DNA of 64,000 nucleotides from positions 248,001 through 312,000 of the forward strand of contig VIIQ02000008.1 of assembly GCA_007449985.2 (NCBI GenBank), written 5' to 3'. This stretch comes from Desmodesmus armatus. Its lineage: Eukaryota; Chlorophyta; Chlorophyceae; Sphaeropleales; Scenedesmaceae. The position numbers were made by a program, and so were the translations under genes. The notes under the pieces are model-generated. The model saw nothing but the letters and a program-made list of their open reading frames with translations, ran no database searches and was not told where the DNA came from. Shown piece by piece: positions 12,432 to 24,400 of this stretch (position 1 is its first letter; each line of letters begins with the position of its first letter).

Positions 12432-14251
12432 ATTGGCAGTCAGGCAGGAGGAGAGTATGTCATGGTAAGCTTCCATTCTGAGGCTGTCCAGTGGGCTACA
12501 CGTGGGCACCCTCCTACTCCCTCCCTGACCACTTTTTGATTGAATTTCAAATTCTCACTTGAAAATGAAGTAGAAGGGTAAGGGTGCTGCTGTGGGGTGC
12601 TTGGCATTATGCCGTTTATGCCTTGACCATTGAGTGCACATCTGATGTGCCAGGTAGTCACCTGGCCATGCCGCCAGCCTGGCACTTGAAGCCTTGGCTG
12701 ACCTTGCCCTGCTGGTGCTGGTGGGTGGTTACCCAATGGCACAGTGTGCCACAACACTGGCGTCAAGCACAGAGCTTCGTGCGCGCTGCGCCAAGTGATG
12801 TTGTTTTGAGGGATTGGAATGCACTGCGTCATTTTGGCAAGACTGGGGCTTGTCAGCGTATTGGCCCCTTGCGGGCGGTTCTTTGCACTAGCCAAACAAG
12901 CAGAGTTTGTACATGCAACAACTGCCCTAACTCAGAGTGCACACTTGTGCCAGGTCAGTATCAGTGATGCATGTTACATGCGAATGATCCATTCCAAGCC
13001 AACTCGATGCCCATGTTGCAGACAATGCACTGCACACTGCGGCACTGTTCTTGCTTGCCGGCTGCTCAACCAAAAACAAAGCAGCTTGCTGGCCAGCTTC
13101 ACTTGTGATACAGCCTCGCACAATGCAGCAGTAAGCAGTTGCTACGCCCGAAACAGGAAACTTGACTGCAGAGCGCACTGCTTGCACCCCCGTGTAGGCG
13201 AAAGCCTGCAAGACATAATGTACAAGGGGTTGCCTGCGCAACTGCCACTGTATGCCAGCTTTGTGAACCCATCTGACGCATGGCGAGCACAGCTCAGCAC
13301 AGCAGTTCTTATCCACCAAATCTCAACTGCAATGACAACCGTCAACATCAGCAGTAGACAGCACCTAACAGACGCCTTGGAACCCTGCTGGCCTGCAGCA
13401 GGGCTGGCCTAGTGGTAGCACGCCCAGAAGGCCCAACACAAAGCACATGATGACACCTTGCTTTGACACCTGAATATATGGGCCTATGCTGTGTGGTGTA
13501 CGCACACCAGGTCTTTGACGATCACACAGGGCCCAGGCCGAACCACCATGATCCACTGCCGCACGACCGGGACTAGGGACCCTGCCTGCCAGCACACTAA
13601 GTTGCTGTGCTGCGCTGTGCACAGCTGTCCTCTCTGAGACAACCACACCGAAATTCACAGCGATCAGCACCACAACATCACAGCAGGACCCCTGCCTGCG
13701 CACAGAGGCCTGCCAGCACCTTGCTCGAGCATACTCGAACCTTCTTTTGGTTACCGTGGGACCAGGGGCGCTCCCACTGGCTAGCCAATCACCAAATACC
13801 ATATGCCGACACACAATAGCAGGGCAAACCCTACCGCAAGGGGGCTGAGGCGTTGCCTCACCAATGAGACACGCCCAATACGTTCGTCACGGTCATGACT
13901 GCCCCTAGCCAGATCGTCCCACTGGCAGGACAGTAAGTCCCTCCATACATACCCGTAACTGTCCCTGCCCCCAAGCAGCACACCATGTGCCCAGTGGGAC
14001 TGGCCAGAGGCCACACTCTGCAAGAGCACTGGCAAGGCGCACCGAACACCGTACCTAGCCCGCCGGCGCTCACCAGTGCTAACAACAGCCAGCGGGTACT
14101 GATACAACACGCAGCTAACACACCGGCCGCCAACACACCCTCACCCCTTGCATGCCCAGCCCTACCCCACTGGTCGACAGACAGCCTTGAGGGCGTACGA
14201 AGACGCGCAGGACCACACAGGTGCATAGGCATAGCATGGCCCTCACGGCTT
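12432..14251. other. Intergenic: remodeller promoter and 3' flank of HMG-box gene
   Basis: No convincing gene. It must hold the promoter and 5' leader of the remodeller gene and the 3' untranslated region of the HMG-box gene, both on the minus strand. A minus-strand TGTAA (plus-strand TTACA at 12974-12978) is a possible but distant poly(A) signal. Open frames here have no recognisable protein character. Confidence 0.5.
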
Positions 14252-15254
14252 TCACGGCTTGGGAGGCTGCCCTGCTGCAGCCATGTCTTTGTACCGCTGC
14301 TTCTCCTGCTCCGGCAGGCTCTTCCACTTTGCACCAATCTCCTTGGCGGCCTCTGTGACCTTCATGCCAAGCTGGGGGAAGAGCTCTTTGAAGTAGATGT
14401 TGTAGGCACTGGGGGCCCTCTTGGGCTTCTTGGGGGAGCCTCCTGTTTGGAGGTGCCACGCGCAGGACACACGTACAGGACACACAGCACAGGACACACA
14501 GCACAGTGGGGGCACAGGTCAGGCGCAGCCTACAGTGGGGGCACAGGAACGGTGTTGCCTCAAAGGAAGGGCAGCAAGTGCGTGTCCAGATGTGGTTGCA
14601 GTGTCCTCAGGTGTAGACAAGCTGTTGATCGCCGACTGCCAGGCAGCTGTGCTCAAAGTGAACCCTGTCTCATCATGTTCATCCGTTGCTGTGTCATGCA
14701 CACAGTTGCTAGAGGTCCCTGCCAACTGCCACTCCCACTCTGCACAATGCAGGAATACAAGACATCAGGCTGCCAGCCTCCCGTCTTGTCGACCAGCAAC
14801 TGTACCCAGTAGATGCAGGACAGGTCCAGTGCAAGTAAACTGGGCAGTGTTGTTGGCGACGGATGTGCAAAAAAACATTTGGCCCCACCTGCTGGATTTG
14901 GCTTTTCATGGCAGCTGCTTCGTTCACGTATGGGGCCTTATCAGCGTCTGTCATGGCCCTCCACTCTGCTGACAGCGATTTGACCATCTCTGCTGCTGAG
15001 CCTGACGCTTTCATCGCTGCGGACCTGTCTTTGACAAACAGGACGTAGGCATTTAGTGCCCTCGGTTTGGTGCTGTCAGACTTCTTCTCCTTCTTGGCCT
15101 TTGGTGGTTTCTGGGCATCCTTGGCGTAGGGTGCTGCCTTTGAAGCCTTTGTTGCATACCAGCACTGCTGTGCTGCCCCAAGACACTGCTGCACCGCTGG
15201 AAGCGCTGTGGCGAATGTGCCGGGCGCTAAGAGGCTCAAACCAGCCCGCAGCAT
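14252..15254 (-). CDS. Two-HMG-box DNA-binding protein with probable mitochondrial leader
   Basis: Exon 1 is 15254-14889; the last coding exon covers about 14440-14252. The start MLRAGLSLLAPGTF heads an Arg/Ala/Leu leader lacking acids and ending near CWYATKASKAAPYAK, typical of a mitochondrial presequence. HMG box A begins around TKPRALNAYVLFVKD (residues about 58-122, with LSAEWRAMTDADKAPY); box B is SPKKPKRAPSAYNIYF to AKEIGAKWKSLPEQEKQRYKDMA, ending shortly after in GQPPKP. Two boxes plus a leader resemble TFAM/ABF2, which compact organelle DNA. The join between the two exons does not close in frame with the only obvious sites (exon 1 ends in phase 0, the acceptor at about 14443 needs phase 1), so a small middle exon between 14888 and 14445 probably exists. 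Nuclear HMGB is the alternative. Confidence 0.8.
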
Positions 15255-16156
15255 TCTAAAGCAAGGCTCAGGCCAGGAAACCGGAATGCAAGGGCACCCT
15301 CTCTCGCGGGCAAAGATCCAAGTCGACACGAAGTGATGTGTCTCTATTCCATGCTACAACTGGCAGGGGAGTGGAAAAAACATCTTTCCATTCTGTTGTC
15401 CCACTCGACTTCCCTTTTCAACAATCAGCGAACTGACAGCGCCCGTTCAACTCGCCCACTGCACTGCGTCGCTGTCCGACGTACACAGACGAGGACGGGG
15501 CCTAAAATCAGTAGGAAAGGCACTCACCCCACATGCTGTGGCGGTGTATACTCCATACCAAGATCTGGCGTGGTTGATCTGCACCCATAACATTGGACTG
15601 CTGTGCCGACAACATCTACCTCAATGCAAGACCGGGAACACTTCCAAAAAGACAGATCACCAGCTGGCAGTGGTCTACGATGCTGTTTGGGGCACCCCCA
15701 AGCAGTCACATGTGAAAGCATTGGGGTACCAGTTGCGTTGTGGAAGCCTTGCACACAGCAGCTGCGATGTGAGCAGCAGGGTACCCTCAAATCGCAGCTT
15801 TGGAGTCAAACTGACTTCACGCTAGCCACTGCTGGTGTACAGAAAAGCATGCCAGTCTGTGAACACACATAACACCCAGTGGCAGAGTAGAGGGTTGCCA
15901 GAAGCACCAGCTTTCAAGTCACCAGAACGGCTCATCGCAAACCTTCAAATCTGCAACGAACCACCACCTGAGCACTGCTGACTGAATCCCCACCCTGCCC
16001 TTCAAGCTGGCAAACGAGGCAGCAGCAACACAACCACACCACACCACAACAACCACACCAGTAACCACCCAACAACCCAGGATAAAGCCCATTCATCACA
16101 GAAAAATCACACAAGCTTCTCAAATATCACACTCTAACACACTGCAGCTACCAAAA
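15255..16156. other. Intergenic: HMG-gene promoter and E2 3' flank
   Basis: Between two minus-strand genes. No coding exon recognised. The stretch 16020-16070 is a CA/CCACA-rich low-complexity run. I see no clear TGTAA signal for the E2 gene here. Confidence 0.5.
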
Positions 16157-19100
16157 TCACATCGCCATCTTCAAGGGGTTCTCCATGTACCCCTTGAACG
16201 CCTCCAGCAGCCGAGTCGCCATCTCCCCATCAAACACACGGTGGTCCGCAGAAAGTGTGACCGTCATGTAGCTCACACTGGCCGGCTGCTTGCCAGGGCC
16301 CATCACCACCTGCTGCTGTGCACCACCCACTGCCAGGATGGCTGCCTGTGGGGGGTTGATGATGGCACTGAAGCTGCTGAGGCCGTACATGCCTAGGTTG
16401 CTGATGCTGAAAGTGCCACCCATGAACTCCTCAGGCTTTAGCTTGTTGGCACGGGCCCGGGTGGCAAGGTCCTTCACCTCGGCACTGATCTGAGGAGGGG
16501 GACGGTGGGGGTGCGGTGGGGGTGTGGAGGTGGCAGGGGGGGGGGCCACAGAGAGAGGGGCACGGGGCACAGGTCACAGTCGGATCCAGAGATGAGAAGC
16601 AAGGCCGTGTACAGACGTCGTACAGAGTGGGTGGCAGTGGAGTGTGGACTTGGGCACGGCTGCGTTGTTGCCCATGAACTCCTCAGGCTCCAGCTTGCTG
16701 GCACGGGCCTGGGTTGCAAGGTCCTTCACCTCTGCACTGATCTGGGGTAAACAAGGGGGAAAACCCAGGGGGGAGGGTGGTGACTGGTGGTTCAAGCGAG
16801 AAAGCAGGGACATGCAGAGGTGAGGTGCGTACCTGCATTAAGCTTTTGGTGTCTGCTGCTTTGACGATGGGCGTGATCAGCCCGCCATCTGTCGCCACTG
16901 CTACGCACACGTCCACACTGGGCTGCTGCACTGCTGTCTCTGAGGCCTTGTCCCAGAATGCATTGGCCTCTGGGGTGTCCCTCAGGGCCAGAGCAGCTGC
17001 ACGCATCACAAAGTCATTCACCGACACCTTGGTGCCCTGCAGCACGCAATAGGGAGGGGTGAACACAGCAACCAATGTTTTCACCATCAGGTAGCTACTA
17101 TGTGAACAGCAGAGCAGCTGCACGCATCACAAGGTCGTTCACAGACACATTGGTGCCCTGCAGCACGCAATAGAGAGGGGTAAACACAGCAAGCAAAGGT
17201 TGTCACCATCAGGCCGCTACTCAGAAAGAGGCAGGGCAGCCGCAGCCTTCTTCAAGTCGTTCACCGGCACTTTGGTGCTGCTGGGATAAAAGCGAGGCAA
17301 CAAACCATGATGTAGCACCATCTAATCAGGGGACAAGAGGAAGGTAGGGAAAGTAGCCCAGAAGTGCAAGAGGTGTGTTGAGCATGAGAGGCTTGCGCTG
17401 CTGAATGGCCGCCACCCAGCATGCGTGTCGCTGCGTCCAGCCTCCACTTTTCCCCCTGTGCAGCACAAATACACACATGCCTTGTGTGTGCTGCACCTGG
17501 CTTACGCATTCCCCCAGTGTCTTGCACAGCGCCTGATCTGGTCCTCACGTAGAATAGGCTATCTCACATCTTGACAAAGGGGACATCAACCACTGAAACG
17601 TCAAGAACCACAGGGGGCACAGCAGGAAAAGGCATAGGTGGCGTGTGCACTGCCTGTGGCCTGGCCTCACCTGCTCAGCCAGTGTCTTGCGCAGTGCAGT
17701 CAGCTGGTCCAGCTGCACGTCTGTGGACACGTACAGCGAGGGAGCAGTCAGCTTGGACTCCAGCAACCGCTTGGCAATGATGGACCGCACCTGGGGCAAG
17801 GAGCAGAGCACAACCACAGTATTTTTTCATTATTTGCACAAAGGCAAAGTCAGGGGTGTGTTGCCGTGGCAGCCAGTATCAGGATTGATGCAGCTGCATG
17901 CAAACTCTGTTTGCTGCGTGGTATGCTTGGTCGGCAGCTGATGACAGTGACCCCATGTGAATCCTGCTGGCTCAAGTGCAGTATGCAAGCGCTTTGACAA
18001 CCAAGCTTCCACATGTTGCAGGCAGCAATCGCAGCTTTGAAAGCCGTGGCCCAGGTACAATCAACCCACAAGCCCCAAGCCTACAGATGACATGCTGCCT
18101 ACCTGCGTGTTTGGGATGTCCTCGTAGGTGACACCCTCCCGCGGTGGCGCAGCAGCAGCAGCCTTAGCAGCAGCAGGGGCCTGCTGCTTGGGGGCAGCAG
18201 CAGCAGCAGCAGGCTTGGCGGCAGGGGCCGCAGCAGCGGCAGCAGCGCCAGGCTTGACACCGGCAGCTACTGCTGCCAGCACGTCAGCCTTAGTAATGAT
18301 GTTATTTGGCCCGGTGGGGTTTACGTCATCTGGGCCCAGTCCCGCCTCTGTAAGAGCCTTACGTGCTGCTGGACCCAACCTGAAGTTTGCCTTCGCCCGC
18401 TGCTGCTGTTGTGAGGCTCCTGCTGCTGCTGCTGCCGCTGCAGCTGGCTGCTGCTGCGCAGTGCTGCTGCTGGAGCTGCTGGCGCCTTCTGCACTGAAGC
18501 TTGCAAATGCAGGGATGCTCTCTGCATCCTCGACAATGATAGCCACCAGCTGCCCCACTTTCACATCCTTGCTGCCTGCAGGAGCCAGGATCCTGGCAAT
18601 GAAGCCCTCGTCCTGGTTCTCAAAGGCCAGAGTGGCCTTGTCTGTCTCGATTTCTGCCAGGACTGTGCCAGGGGCTACCTCTTCTCCCTCCTTGACACCC
18701 CAGCTGATGATGTTGCCCTGCTCCATGGTGGGGGACAGGGCGGGCATCCTCAGGGGCTGCAGGGCGGGGGGGGGGGGGGGGGGGGAGACAGCACAGTGGC
18801 AGATGCAGCGGCATTGCTTGAGGAGGTGCCCGACAGCATGTTGCTAGCCTGCCAAGAAATTCAGTGCTTGCATCAGTGGTCGCATAAACTGACAGCATGC
18901 AGTGATGATGACGGAAGTGAGACATAGGCACTACAACAACAGCAACACCTAGTGGCATGCACAGCAGTCAGCAATAGATGACGTGCTGCCTGCTGCAGGC
19001 ACCCCCGGCACAAGCTGTCACCAAAAGGACCTTTCCGGCAATGCAGTGAACAAGCACTCCGACCAGCATGTGACCTTGGCTGGCCAGGGCTGCATTTGCA

Positions 19101-20409
19101 GTACTGCAGTTGGCCTTCTTGAAGCTGTGGCAGCTTCCAAGAGTACAAATACAGTGCAAAAGACACAGTCCTGGCCAGTCGTGCCAGTGCTGGGCAAAGA
19201 TGCATCTGTGACTGTGCCTTGGGCGTGTTAGGCGTCCCTCATCGGTGAAGCTTAGGTTCCGGCCTCCGGCAGGGAACCGGCACTGACTTGTGTGTGGCCA
19301 GCCGGTGGGGGTGCGCCCCCCTTGGGCACATCCAAAGAAACCTATGCCATGGGCTAGCCAAATGTTGGCTTTCCCTAGGGCACTAGCTCACCAACACATA
19401 ATGGCAATCTAATGCAAGACAGTGGTACCCAAGAAAGCTTTTCATGCTCCCGGTCTGACACAGTATGTGTGCGGTGCCGACTCACAATGTAATCAGGGAA
19501 CGAGCCTGCTGCCGGAGGTGCTGCTGCTGGGGCGTCTGCTGCTGCTGAGGGCGCTCCTGCTCCTGCAGGTGCCGCTGCTGCTGCCTCGCCGCCGCTGTAG
19601 TTGGCAAATGCAGCTATGTCGCCCTCCTCTTCAACAATGATGGCAACTGTGGCCCCGACTGGGATGTCTTTGGCACCATCTGGCTGTAGCAGTGCTGCAA
19701 TGAAGCCGTCGTCCTGGTTTTCAAAGGCCATGGTGGCCTTGTCTGTCTCTATGTCTGCCAGCACTGTGCCAGCAGCGACTTCGTCTCCAGGCTTGACATA
19801 CCACTTGGCAATGTTGCCCTGCAGCATTGTTGTGTGTTGCACACCCACACATGATTTTGGTGCTAGATGCTGCTGAGACAGTCCAGCCCCACGACATCGC
19901 CTCGTGTGGATGCACACAGCTCTCCGATCAAGACACAGGAACCAAGCATGCTTGGCGGGAAACAGCGAGGAACCTGTTCCAGCCTACCTGTGTCATGGTT
20001 GGGCTCAGAGCAGGCATCGCCAGCTTCTGCAGGTGCACAACAACGTAATTCAACGAAAAATGTGCTTGATGTGAGCTTCAACTGCCAGTGCAGACCCACC
20101 CCTGCTCGGGTTTGACTGCACTGCGGTCCAGATCAGCCAGTGCCTTACCACGTGGGGAGGTAAGGAGCTGTAGGAGCGGTGCCACAGCTTGCCCCATAGC
20201 TGTGACCCACCAGCAGCAGCAGGCCTGCAGCCACAACAGCAGCATTTGTGAGTCCTGTCTGATTATTCGCCTGGGTGCCAGCAGTGCTGCCTAACAATTT
20301 GAGCTGACCTGAAGGGCACTTGCTTGACGCTGCCGTGAAGACTGTGGCTTTCTTGTAACACTATCTTAGCCAGTGGGAGAAGCTGTCTGGTGCATTGGCG
20401 CACCGCCAT
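16157..20409 (-). CDS. DLAT: Pyruvate dehydrogenase E2, dihydrolipoamide acetyltransferase, mitochondrial
   Basis: Transfers the acetyl group from lipoamide to CoA in the mitochondrial pyruvate dehydrogenase complex. Eight exons close exactly in frame: 20409-20309, 20224-20149, 20026-19988, 19818-19486, 18756-18103, 17790-17671, 17036-16833, 16489-16157, giving 619 residues. Residues 1-55 are an Arg-rich leader (MAVRQCTRQLLPLAKIV) ending in SYSSLPPH. Lipoyl domain 1 starts KLAMPALSPTMTQ, with lipoyl Lys in DIETDKATMAFE; lipoyl domain 2 starts PLRMPALSPTMEQ, with EIETDKATLAFE. Ala/Pro/Gln linkers follow, then the E1/E3-binding domain (RLGPAARKALTEAGLGPDDV) and the catalytic domain with FSISNLGMYG and the active-site DHRVFDG. 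Two lipoyl domains and the leader fit the mitochondrial rather than the plastid form. It is divergent from the sirtuin gene. Introns contain partial exon copies (separate entries). Confidence 0.96.
16671..16743 (-). pseudogene. Degenerate partial copy of the last E2 exon inside its own upstream intron
   Basis: About 73 bases match 16419-16492, the 5' end of the last E2 exon with its AG, at roughly 90% identity, 251 bp upstream. It would encode ISAEVKDLATQARASKLEPEEFMG, then diverges and loses the catalytic part. If spliced in, it would break the protein. It is best read as an intronic exon relic. Confidence 0.8.
16991..17282 (-). repeat. Tandem ~121-bp repeats carrying copies of an E2 exon start
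   Basis: The functional start of exon 17036-16833 (GTKVSVNDFVMRAAA) with its flanking intron is repeated at 17112 on (GTNVSVNDLVMRAAA, then broken) and again, more diverged, around 17220-17282 (STKVPVNDLKKAAAA). Spacing is about 121-122 bp. Each copy keeps the exon start beside the CTGCAG-type acceptor (CTGCAG in copies 1 and 2). Copies 2 and 3 lack the rest of the exon. Skipping them keeps the model in frame. Confidence 0.8.
18764..18786. repeat. Poly-G/poly-C run forming the polypyrimidine tract of E2 exon 5
   Basis: An almost pure G run on the plus strand. On the transcribed strand it is a C run ending a few bases before the CCCTGCAG acceptor of exon 18756-18103, so it serves as the polypyrimidine tract. 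Homopolymers of this length are also prone to assembly error. Confidence 0.7.
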
Positions 20410-21443
20410 TTTTGCGAGCCCAGTGCCAGGGTAGATCCGAAGCCCTAAACGCGCTGCATGCGTCAGGGAACTTGTGTAAGCACACAGGGTGATATCAAGG
20501 TGCTGCCAATAGCTTGAACAGCCACAAACCCGAATCGGACGCAGTGCCAAGGAAAGTCACAAAGTGGTTGGCAACCGTATTATGGTTTCGTAGGTAGATG
20601 AGTCTGATAAGACTTTCAAGGCGATCTCTAACTTGTACTTTGCAAATCGGCGCTACCGTGCCCGTCCGCGGTGACCCCGTCGAAGTGGTTGGAGGCAATG
20701 CCCTGAGCAGAGGTGTTTGCTCCCCTGAGGGATCCCCTTGCAGGGGGGGGAGGGGGGGGGTCCCCCCTCCCTCTGGGCGTTGCTTTGATGCCGATGCAGT
20801 TGCTACTATTGACATTGTTGCTTCTGTGAGGGGGTAGACCCCCTCACGCTCCCCCTCCATGGGCATCCTGGACAGGGGTTTTGCAGAGACACATGGTGGC
20901 ACTGCCACCATGGCAGTGTAGTGGAGGCATCGCCCCACTCGCACCTTTGCATTCTTCCCTGCTCAGCCAACACAACTGCGTTCTTTCGAGGTTTTGATGA
21001 CAGGCGCAACAATAGTGTTTCAGGTGCCTCTATTGGGTCGATCCAGTCATTGAACACAGCACTGGTGCCCGTAGTGTCCCTCGTTTGCGTCTCCACTGGT
21101 TTATAAAGGTTATTAGCATGACGTTTGAGTCTTTTCTGGCTACGGCTTGCGTCGAAGAGAAAATTCTGCAGGACAGGTGGCACGGTCGGACACTGCAGCA
21201 GCAGCTCGTTGCTGCCCTTCAGCATCGTGCAGAAACCTTCTGTTGCTTTTGGATCGTTTTATGAGTTGCATGGCTCTGGTTTGAGGCGGCCGTTGTGGCC
21301 GTTGTTGGCCGTTGCGAAGAAGGTCATTGGTTTATTACTCTTTTGGAGCCCCCCAGTCACTCCGAAGGATCCTTCGGAATCCTTCTCCGAGGATATGGAA
21401 GGTCCATCAACAGGTCCAAGGTTCCCTGGGCAGTGACACAGGA
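20410..21443. other. Divergent intergenic region between E2 and sirtuin genes
   Basis: About 1 kb between two oppositely directed start codons, so it must contain both promoters. It includes G-runs at 20740-20765 and a minus-strand frame at 20806-21225 of about 139 residues (FDASRSQKRLKRHANNLYKP, then WIDPIEAPETLLLRL), whose composition is less repetitive than random frames here. I do not recognise it. It may be a fragment of a mobile element or an uncharacterised exon. Confidence 0.45.
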
Positions 21444-24400
21444 ATGTCTCTGGGCTATGCTGAGCGCTTGAGCTTCAGGGAGGACCTGGGCGGCCGCCTA
21501 GGGGACCCTGAAATCCTAGAGCAAGCACAGGAGGTGCTGCAGAAGGTGGAGCAGCTTACTGACCTGGTGAGCAGACCGCCTCTGCTGGGGCATGCGTCCG
21601 GCCTCCTCCTGTTGCTCACTGAGCTGAGTCAGCACACGCAGCTACAAGAAAGCTTCAAAGCTGCTGCTAGATTCCGTTCTCGATCTGTGCTGCCTCACCA
21701 CCAGCCCTTGGGCCTCCATATGGAGTTCACACGTCCAACCTCCACCCACCCCCTTCACCCCACCCATCTGCTGTGCTGGCAGGTCAGGGCAGCCAACAGG
21801 GTGGTAGCATTCACCGGTGCTGGCATCTCCACTGCATGTGGCATCCCAGACTTCCGAGGCCCCAATGGTGTTTGGACAGCGCAGCGCGCGGGCAAGCCTC
21901 TTCCCAAGGCCAAGACCAGCTTCCTGTATGCGCAACCCAGCCTAACCCACATGGCCCTGCTAGGCCTCATGCAGGCAGGGAAGCTGAAATATATCTGCAG
22001 CCAAAACGTCGACAGCTTGCACCTGAGATCAGGTGGGGCAGGGTTCAACAAAGTGGTTGTCAAGCAGCGGGTCGATTGGTTGTGTGCTGGGGTGCAGGCA
22101 CTCTGCCAGGCAACAGCAGCAGCAGCTTGCTTTGGGTTTTGGTATGAAGTCACAACTCAAAACTGTATATACTCAACACTGTACATACTCTACGATAGGG
22201 GTGTGCCTCCACAGCTGGCTTGTCTACTGGCTGCCCACCTGCAGGTGTGCCAAGGTCAGAGCTGGCAGAGCTGCACGGCAACTGCTTTGCTGAGCGCTGC
22301 AAAAAGTGCAAGACAGAGTATGTCAGGGACTTTGAGATGGACTCGGTGAGCCACGGGATGAGTTCGAACTCATCTCAGCAGCTGGGAACCACGCTGGGAT
22401 ACACATTGCGTACATCCCCCGTGCAGTCGAGCGCGGGGGGGAAGGGGGGGGGGCATGTTTGGGAACCTCCTGCCCTGCAGCGCACTGCAACAGCTGCCTG
22501 CCGTCATGTCAGGTTCTACCGGCAAACCGCCAGGTCGCTGACATGTTGATTGCCTGCCAGGCTGTTGCCCCCGCCCTCCCCCATTCAAGCCCTGCAGCTG
22601 GGATCTGACAAACAGCCACCATGCCCTGTCAGCACTCACCCTGCGCTGCTGCACTGTGCGGACACACCCAGGTTGGCTTCAAGCCCACAGGCCGCATGTG
22701 CACCAAGCCCAAGTGCACAGGACACCTGGTGGACCACATCCTGGACTGGGAGGACCCCCTGCCCCCAGCTGAGCTCAAGGCAACAGAGCAGCACACCTCA
22801 GCTGCGGTAAGCACCCACTTCTGCCGCCGAGGACGCCGAAAAGTGTGACCATCAGAGGCAGCGGCAGCAGCTTTGCCACGTGGCAGTGAGAGGGAGATCT
22901 CAGCAAGCTTTCGTCATGTTGGTTTGAGGGTGCGGGGGTGTTGTAGGTTTCATCACGCCCCTTCTAACGTCTCAAGGTTGGTCACCTGCTGTATGCTGTA
23001 TGCTGTGTGCTGTGTGCTGTGTGCTGTGCTGTCCCAGGACGTGTCCATCTGCTTAGGGACCAGCCTGCAGATCATCCCTGCGGCCAACCTGCCCCTGCGC
23101 ACTGTCAAGGCAGGCGGTTCCCTGGCTATCATCAACCTGCAGGCAACCCCCAAGGACAAGAAGGCAGTAGTGGTGATACATGCCAAAGTTGATCAGGTGA
23201 GTGAAGAGCTCTGAGGGCTGCCTTTTTGCAAATTCAAAAAGTGTAGGCAAGCCACCAGCCCACCCAGTTGAGGGAAACCATCAAGCTGAGAGTGGGTGGG
23301 TTGGCAACGACGGCTTTCGGGGGGAGCTTGATTTGTCTTGGCTCCTGGGCTTGTGTTTGCAAGGCAGTACAGCATCATGCGGCACAATAGTCATGTCTAC
23401 AGTATCATGCACCAGACATTTAAGTGCAGTCTGCATCCATCACACTTCCTCATCATCGCTGCAGGTGATGGCCATCCTCATGCAGAAGCTAGGGGCGCCA
23501 ATTCCAGCATATGTGCGCACGGACAGGCTGCTGCTGTCGCACAAGGCGGCCCCATGCTCGCCGTCATCCAGTGCCAACCAAGGCAGCCAGGGTGTTCAGC
23601 AGCAGGAACCGCCCAGCCAGCAGCAGGACCAGCAGCTGGCAGGCAGCAGCAGCAGCTGGAACTTCACGTTGACCATTGCCAGCGTGCATGGCAGCGAATG
23701 CCCGCTGCCGATGGTATCCTCAGCACGTGTGGCTTTCTATGACCAGGCAGCAGTGGATGCGCGGGCAGCAGCGACAATCGGCACACCTCCCAGCGGAGTA
23801 GCAGCAGCAGCAGCGGCGGCAGGGGCAGCGCTGGACTCTGCAGCTGCTGCAGCGGCCCCTGTGCAGCCTGGGCCTGTGGATGTGGAGGGCTTGGCAGAGG
23901 TGCTGCCAGCACAGGAGGTGTCAGGACCTGTGCCGTGGCAGTTGACTTGCAACTGTCCTGAGGACCTGCAGGATGTTGCAGTGGTGGTGCAGCTGCAGCT
24001 GGTGGATGCTGCCGACCCAGATAAGCGGCAACAGCAGGTGTGTTTACGCAGGGTGGGCAACAAGCCAAAGAGAGTGACGTTTCCTAAGATGTCAGTCAAG
24101 CATGTGCATGTGTTGGCTTATGCTGGCACTGTTGGATCATGGCTGATGTTGGGCGTGCCGGTGTAGACTTGTCCCAAGGAACGGCACTTGCGGCAGATGA
24201 GTTTGCCACATGGTGCAAGAAGCAGCTGTGGAGCTTGTCAGAGAATGCACAGCACCTGCCAGCACGCTTGGCCAGAACAGCCTGTCCTGCCGGGATACTT
24301 GTAATTCCCGGCGTCCTCGGCAGCCTCACTAACATACATCGTTTTCATCAATCTCAGTGTCTTACACATGTGTGCGGCTGGTGTATCCTCGGGTGGCGGT

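Noticed and set aside
22357..22374. tRNA T-arm (GTTCGAACT) reading of the palindrome
   Set aside because: No cloverleaf partners in either direction; it is a simple palindrome in an intron.
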